From assembly GCA_031256115.1 (NCBI GenBank), contig JAIRRF010000028.1, positions 1 through 11,207 of the forward strand: a stretch of 11,207 nucleotides of DNA, written 5' to 3'. Position numbers and translations under genes: made by a program. This document shows, piece after piece, positions 6,245-11,207 of the stretch; position 1 is the first letter of the stretch, and each line of letters opens with the position of its first letter. The notes beneath the pieces were generated by a model. It saw nothing but the letters and a program-made list of their open reading frames with translations, was not told where the DNA came from and made no database searches. The stretch comes from Treponema sp. Its GTDB lineage: Bacteria > Spirochaetota > Spirochaetia > Treponematales > Breznakiellaceae.

Positions 6245-7915
6245 TTATAAGCTCCGGGTCGATACAAAATTAGCCCCGGAACCGCAGATATTTTTTACAA
6301 TAATTTCGCCGTTTTTAACAGGGCCTTCTATCTCCAGCCCATCAAGCAATTTCATGGCGTCAAAGATTATCTCTTTGGAGATTGACGCATCCGTTTTAAC
6401 GGGCATCCTGGTCAATTCCGTCCCGGAAATACACACCGTAGAGGTAATAACCCGCATCGGATTGGCAATCTCCATTTTTCCGTAGTTTTCACCCCGATCA
6501 CAGGTATGCCCCGTTACCGCATAGTCCCTGGCGGGATCCACCTTTAAACGGCAGCCTTTTGGGCATACAATGCAGACCAGTTCTATCCGTCCTTCCTCAT
6601 CTTTTGTTTTAAAGGTAACACTTGATCCGGGTTGTCTGGTAGTGCTGTTTACACATACGGTAATGTCCCGGCCTTTTGCCTTTTCAATCACGTCTTTTAA
6701 CAAAACGATTTTTTCCATTTCCCCCGGTGCAAGATGTTCCCGTTTGAACGAAGCAAGTACTTCATTGCCGCATAATACATCGATTTTCGATTCCTTGTAA
6801 ATCGCCGTACTGCGGAAAAAAACTTCGACGGTTTTTTCAATATTTTCGGCCCGTATTTTTTGGGGTACCACATAACCGATACCTTCTCCCCAGCGCAAAT
6901 TTACAGGTTCCGGGTTTTTTACTGCTCCCACGGCATAAAGAGCCGCAAATTTTCCCGCCTTCATGGCTTCTGCACTAACAAAATCAACCAGATCATGTAC
7001 ATGGGCGACATTGCCGCAGGCAAAAATACCGGGTACCGAAGTTTCCATATTTTCAAAAAATACCGGGCCGCTGGTCTTTGGATCCATGTCAATTCCGGCA
7101 TTCCGGGAAAGCTCGTTTTCCGGAATAAGCCCCACAGAAAGCAGAACCGTATCACAGTCAATAGTCATTTCCGTTCCCGGAACAGGTTTTAAGTTTTCGT
7201 CCACCTTGTTAATTATAACCTGTTCCACCCTTTTGTCGCCACGAATCTCTGTTATTGTGTGTGAAAGATGTAGCGGAATATCGTAATCTTCCAGGCACTG
7301 AACGATATTCCGGGTAAGCCCGCTTGAATAGGGCAAAACTTCGAAAACCCCAAGGACTTTTGCTCCCTCCAGGGTCAGGCGCCGGGCCATGATAAGGCCG
7401 ATGTCTCCGGAGCCAAGGATGACAATCCGTTTGCCGACTGTCCGGCCTTCGATATTCATGTAGAGCTGGGCGGCTCCGGCAGAAAAGACCCCGGAAGGCC
7501 GGGTTCCGGGAATACCAATGGCACCCCGGGTTCGCTCCCGGCAGCCCATGGCAAGGATTACTGCCTTTCCGGAAACCTCTACGTAACCTGCCCCTTTGTG
7601 GATAAAACGGACAATCCTGTCTTTTGAAACATCAAGAACCATCGCGCCGGTAAGCGCAGTAATGTCCGTAGCTTTTAATTGTTCGATATAACGTTCGGCA
7701 TATTCCGGGCCGCTTAATTCCTCTTTAAAAACATGGAGGCCGAACCCGTTATGTATACACTGGTTAAGGATTCCCCCCAAACTAAGGTTCCGGTCAAGAA
7801 GCAGAACATCTTTTGCACCGTTTTCTCTTGCCGAAAGCGCCGCCGCAAGCCCCGCCGGACCGCCTCCGGCCACTATTACATCGTAGCTGTCTTTTATTTT
7901 TAAATCCGATTTCAT
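6245..7915 (-). CDS. FAD/NAD-dependent oxidoreductase fused to a DUF1667 domain
   Basis: A 556-residue two-part protein. Residues 1 to about 420 form a pyridine-nucleotide-disulfide-type oxidoreductase: an FAD GxGxxG motif in VIVAGGGPAGLAA near the N-terminus, a second nucleotide site in IVILGSGDIGLIMA, the NQCIHNGFG cysteine motif, and GIFACGNVAHVHDLVDF near the FAD tail. From about residue 446 it has a DUF1667 module with four cysteines (C448, C451, C455 in CIVCPKGC, and C472 in HTCDRG). That pattern suggests a metal or Fe-S site. From family knowledge, this oxidoreductase and DUF1667 are usually separate neighbouring genes beside a GlpA-like dehydrogenase in glycerol clusters; here they are one polypeptide. 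Its ATG overlaps the stop of the GlpA-like gene (ATGA), implying a complex. It probably passes electrons from G3P oxidation to an unidentified acceptor. Its true reaction is unproven. Confidence 0.88.
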   Translation of the reverse strand: MKSDLKIKDSYDVIVAGGGPAGLAAALSARENGAKDVLLLDRNLSLGGILNQCIHNGFGLHVFKEELSGPEYAERYIEQLKATDITALTGAMVLDVSKDRIVRFIHKGAGYVEVSGKAVILAMGCRERTRGAIGIPGTRPSGVFSAGAAQLYMNIEGRTVGKRIVILGSGDIGLIMARRLTLEGAKVLGVFEVLPYSSGLTRNIVQCLEDYDIPLHLSHTITEIRGDKRVEQVIINKVDENLKPVPGTEMTIDCDTVLLSVGLIPENELSRNAGIDMDPKTSGPVFFENMETSVPGIFACGNVAHVHDLVDFVSAEAMKAGKFAALYAVGAVKNPEPVNLRWGEGIGYVVPQKIRAENIEKTVEVFFRSTAIYKESKIDVLCGNEVLASFKREHLAPGEMEKIVLLKDVIEKAKGRDITVCVNSTTRQPGSSVTFKTKDEEGRIELVCIVCPKGCRLKVDPARDYAVTGHTCDRGENYGKMEIANPMRVITSTVCISGTELTRMPVKTDASISKEIIFDAMKLLDGLEIEGPVKNGEIIVKNICGSGANFVSTRSL

Positions 7916-9349
7916 GGGCTGCCCCGCTTTGTTTCGCCGGTCACTATATACGTGCCTTTTCTGTCCTGGGGGACCTCTTCCGGCTGAATATTAAAGTGTT
8001 TGGCGATAAGAGCCAGCACTTTTGGGCTGCAAAACCCGCCCTGGCAGCGGCCCATCCCGGGCATACAGCGGCGCTTCAGGGCATCAATTGAACGGGGGGG
8101 CAGGGGCCGGTTCAGGGCGTCAATGATTTCGCCTTCCGTAATAGTCCGGCAACGGCATACTATGGTGCCATATAGAGGATTTTCCTTTATAACTCTGGTT
8201 TTTTCTGATTCGCTTAAATCTTTAAACTTGATAACACAGCGTTTTTCCGTAAAATTCGGATTTGGTGTATTGCTTAAGCCATTTGCCAATAATAGTTTTG
8301 CAATATCCTTTGCTATGGCCGGAGCGGATGTTAAACCCGGTGATTTAATGGCGGCCATGTTAAAAAAGCCGGGGCTTTCCCTGGATTCGCCTATAATAAA
8401 GTCTTCCAGGCCCGCATCGGCCCGGAGTCCTGAAAAATTCCGTATGGAGCTTCTAAAATTTATTGACGGTATGCAACGGAGTGCATTATTACGTACATAT
8501 TCCAGTCCCGCGGCAGTTGTTGAATAATCTTCTTTTCCTGAATCTTTGCTGTCCGGCCCAATAATGATATTTCCATGCGCCGTCGGAGAAACAAGAACAC
8601 CCTTTCCCAGTTTTGAAGGACAGGGGAAAACAACGGTATTTACCAGGCCTATTTCGGTGGTGTCCAGGATAAAGTATTCGCCGCTTTTGGCGTTTATGGT
8701 AAAATGTTCAGGTTCCACCATCCGGCTTATCTTGTCGGAATAAACACCGGCGGCATTTACCACATAGCGGGCTTTATAATCACCCTGAGTGGTTGTTACC
8801 AAAAAGCCTTCATCTATTTTTTTTATCGCAGTTACTTCGCAGTCAAGTTCGACTTTTGCCCCCCCCCTGTACAGCACATTCAGCCTGAGCCAGGGCAAGT
8901 TCCCAGGGGGCAATCACCCCGGCGGAAGGAGCATAAAGGGCGCAAACTACTTCGCGGCTCAAATTTGGTTCAAGGCGGAAAAGTTCTTCGCCGGAAATAA
9001 TTTTCTGGTCCGGAACTCCGTTTTTTACGCCCTTTTCATACAATTTTTCGATTGTTTTACGGTCGGTTTCGTCAAAGCCGACAACCAGGGAACCTGTCTT
9101 TTTATAGGTAATATCCAAATCGGTGCAAAGCTTTTCGATAAGGATGTTGCCCTCTACATTAAGCCGGGCCATTACTGTTCCGGGCTCAGGATCGTAACCG
9201 GCATGGACAATTCCGCTGTTTGCCTTGGATGTACCGCAGGCAACGTCATTTTCCTTTTCAAGAAGGAGAGCAGAAATTTTATAACGGCTCAGCTCATAGA
9301 GCAGCGAACAACCGCAGACACCGCCGCCGATAATGATCAGATCATTCAT
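7912..9349 (-). pseudogene. GlpA-like FAD dehydrogenase with BFD-type [2Fe-2S] domain, frameshifted
   Basis: One gene split in two frames. The N-terminal piece (9349-8843, 168 residues) has the FAD motif IIIGGGVCG and AGYDPEPGTVMARLN, typical of the LhgO/GlpA-type D-amino-acid-oxidase fold (COG0579). It ends soon after a run of nine G. The C-terminal piece continues in another frame from about 8865 to 7912, with the FAD-domain end (FSGLRADAGLEDFIIGESRE) and a BFD-like cluster domain: CRC, then RRCMPGMGRCQGGFC. Removing one G gives a continuous 478-residue protein (QGGAKVELDCEVTAIK across the junction). The roughly 310 downstream codons carry no other damage. The likely job is oxidation of G3P to DHAP at the membrane or in a complex with the next gene, which it overlaps (ATGA). 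The TTG at 8913 is not a credible native start. There is no clear Shine-Dalgarno at 9349. It is either phase-variable, recently broken, or intact with a sequence error. Confidence 0.85.
8859..8867 (-). repeat. Nine-G homopolymer at the frameshift in the GlpA-like gene
   Basis: The plus strand has nine consecutive C (8859-8867), which is G9 in the coding strand between a CA and CAAAAG. The upstream frame reads Q-G-G-G-K-S-R-T-stop. With eight G it reads Q-G-G-A-K-V-E-L and joins the downstream frame. Runs of this length are prone to slip during replication and to be miscounted by sequencers. Confidence 0.95.
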
Positions 9350-9358
9350 GTAAATTTA

Positions 9359-9412
9359 GACATAGCGATGTCCGGAAATTAATTGCCAAAACTTTGGCGC
9401 AGCATCCCGGAC
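9359..9412 (-). promoter_or_regulatory. Intercistronic stem-loop region between glpK and the GlpA-like gene
   Basis: The 89-nt gap can form alternative structures. GTCCGG (9370-9375) pairs with CCGGAC (9407-9412), enclosing GCCAAA/TTTGGC (9385-9390 and 9393-9398). Alternatively GACAT/ATGTC (9359-9363 and 9368-9372) forms and disrupts the first stem. No U-run follows, so read-through from glpK is expected. It may set relative expression or mRNA stability. Confidence 0.45.
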
Positions 9413-9438
9413 ACCGCCATCTCAATCTCCCCTATTTT

Positions 9439-10953
<1,515 letters not shown>

Positions 10954-10965
10954 TTATTTTGGAAA

Positions 10966-10990
10966 TTCTATAGAACTTTGACGGACAAAG
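10966..10990. repeat. Small palindromes in the glpK leader
   Basis: TTCTATAGAA (10966-10975) is a perfect 10-bp palindrome. Directly next to it CTTTG/CAAAG (10976-10980 and 10986-10990) flank a 5-nt centre. Both would lie in the transcribed 5' leader of glpK. They could be operator half-sites or a leader hairpin. They are short, so weight is low. Confidence 0.3.
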
Positions 10991-11003
10991 CCCTGAATTT
11001 TCC

Positions 11004-11017
11004 GTGATTATTATCAC
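11004..11017. promoter_or_regulatory. CRP/FNR-like palindromic operator over the glpK -10 box
   Basis: GTGA (11004-11007), six bases, TCAC (11014-11017), with one further symmetric pair inward. This has the layout of a CRP-family site (GTGA-N6-TCAC), though the outer T and A of the full consensus are missing. It covers the -10 hexamer and the predicted start of the glpK promoter, so a bound protein would be expected to repress. Binding is inference only. Confidence 0.45.
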
Positions 11018-11038
11018 CCGGTTTCCGCAATCTGTCAA
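11010..11038 (-). promoter_or_regulatory. Sigma-70-type promoter of glpK
   Basis: On the - strand a perfect TTGACA -35 (11038-11033) is followed after exactly 17 nt by GATAAT (11015-11010), one mismatch from consensus. Transcription would start near 11003, giving a leader of about 70 nt before the glpK ATG. This is the best promoter in the window and probably drives at least glpK and the two oxidoreductase genes. Confidence 0.8.
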
Positions 11039-11047
11039 ACTTTTTTT

Positions 11048-11053
11048 TATAAT
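11048..11053 (+). promoter_or_regulatory. Candidate divergent -10 box (TATAAT)
   Basis: A perfect TATAAT lies on the + strand after eight T. No convincing -35 stands 16-18 nt upstream. Transcription from here would start near 11060 and run rightward through the structured element at 11101-11197. In a T/A-rich stretch the match could be chance. Confidence 0.35.
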
Positions 11054-11073
11054 AAGTATAAAAAACCCAATTA

Positions 11074-11100
11074 ACCGCTGAGACGGTCATATAAATGACC
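11074..11100 (+). promoter_or_regulatory. Two mutually exclusive short hairpins ahead of the structured element
   Basis: ACCG/CGGT (11074-11077 and 11084-11087) and GGTCAT/ATGACC (11085-11090 and 11095-11100, loop ATAA) share bases GGT at 11085-11087, so only one can form. The second, a perfect 6-bp stem, would abut the closing stem of the element that follows. The sharing resembles a switching leader, but the stems are short. Confidence 0.35.
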
Positions 11101-11197
11101 CTATTAAATCCAGGAAAGGGGCGGATTAGTTCCACCGGAAAAGCTCTGGAGGAACCTGCCTCTGGAGCCCCGATTATATTGGGGGAATATTAATAGG
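11101..11197 (+). ncRNA. Predicted three-way-junction structured RNA, family not recognised
   Basis: A closing stem, CTATTAA (11101-11107) with TTAATAG (11190-11196), may gain one more C-G pair (11100-11197). It encloses two arms. Arm 1 stacks TCCAG/CTGGA (11109-11113, 11162-11166), GGCGG/CTGCC (11120-11124, 11156-11160), GTTCC/GGAAC (11129-11133, 11151-11155) and CCGG/CTGG (11135-11138, 11146-11149), with an ATTA bulge, an A-A mismatch and a 7-nt loop. Arm 2 is CCCCGA/TTGGGG (11168-11173, 11179-11184). The three wobble pairs used (11123-11157, 11137-11147, 11172-11180) are G-U only on the + strand, which favours rightward transcription. It could be a riboswitch-type leader of a gene beyond the window or a small RNA. 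I tried TPP, glycine, SAM, cobalamin, c-di-GMP, SRP, RNase P and tmRNA signatures by eye and none fit. Confidence 0.45.
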
Positions 11198-11207
11198 CTT
11201 TTTAGCG

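Noticed and set aside
8867..8913. TTG at 8913 as a separate start for the C-terminal GlpA-like piece
   Set aside because: The first 16 or so residues from this TTG are the N-terminal coding region read in the wrong frame; homology-like sequence begins only after the G run.
8789..9382. A 197-residue + strand open frame opposite the GlpA-like N-terminal piece
   Set aside because: It is a shadow of the real gene; its protein is low-complexity with no recognisable motif.
11077..11140. TPP riboswitch or hammerhead ribozyme suggested by CUGAGA near 11078
   Set aside because: The TPP downstream core (ACCUGAUCUGG-like) is absent, and the hammerhead core needs CUGANGA with a matching GAAA strand, which the sequence does not give.

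Overview
This window looks like chromosomal DNA of a spirochaete, most likely a Treponema of the insect-gut or free-living type. That guess rests on moderate GC content, well-formed Shine-Dalgarno sites on most genes, and the look of the DUF2156, PepT-like, acyltransferase, glp and dha proteins. It is inferred from protein style, not from any marker gene. No rRNA, tRNA, CRISPR array, transposase or phage gene was found.

The left third (about 107-3122, + strand) is a compact run of three genes: a DUF2156 GNAT-fold protein (MprF C-terminal domain family), a peptidase-T-like M20 metallopeptidase, and a PlsC-type HX4D acyltransferase. It meets the second gene block head-on at 3122-3204. That junction holds a strong intrinsic terminator for the minus-strand block (UUCG-capped stem and U-run) and a second, perfect 15-bp hairpin touching the dhaM stop codon.

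The rest (3202-10932, - strand) is a glycerol and dihydroxyacetone (DHA) catabolic cluster, in transcription order: glpK, a GlpA-like FAD dehydrogenase, a FAD/NAD oxidoreductase fused to a DUF1667 domain, glpF, dhaK, dhaL, dhaM. GlpF admits glycerol and GlpK makes glycerol-3-phosphate (G3P). The two flavoproteins are the expected route from G3P to DHAP. DhaK/DhaL/DhaM phosphorylate DHA to DHAP with phosphate from the PTS, so both branches end at DHAP. No glycerol dehydrogenase, GlpC, PTS EI or HPr, or dedicated regulator lies in the window.

The points most worth checking are: (1) the GlpA-like gene is split by one extra G in a run of nine G, which may be phase variation, a recent mutation or a sequencing error; (2) a 97-nt stretch at the right edge folds on paper into a three-way-junction RNA of no family I recognise, divergent from glpK; (3) two large perfect palindromes lie between glpF and dhaK, one overlapping a candidate dhaK promoter; (4) GlpK carries Glu where Firmicute enzymes have the PTS-phosphorylated His. 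I saw no clearly new multi-gene system; the novelty is in the fused and split G3P-oxidising module and the non-coding elements.
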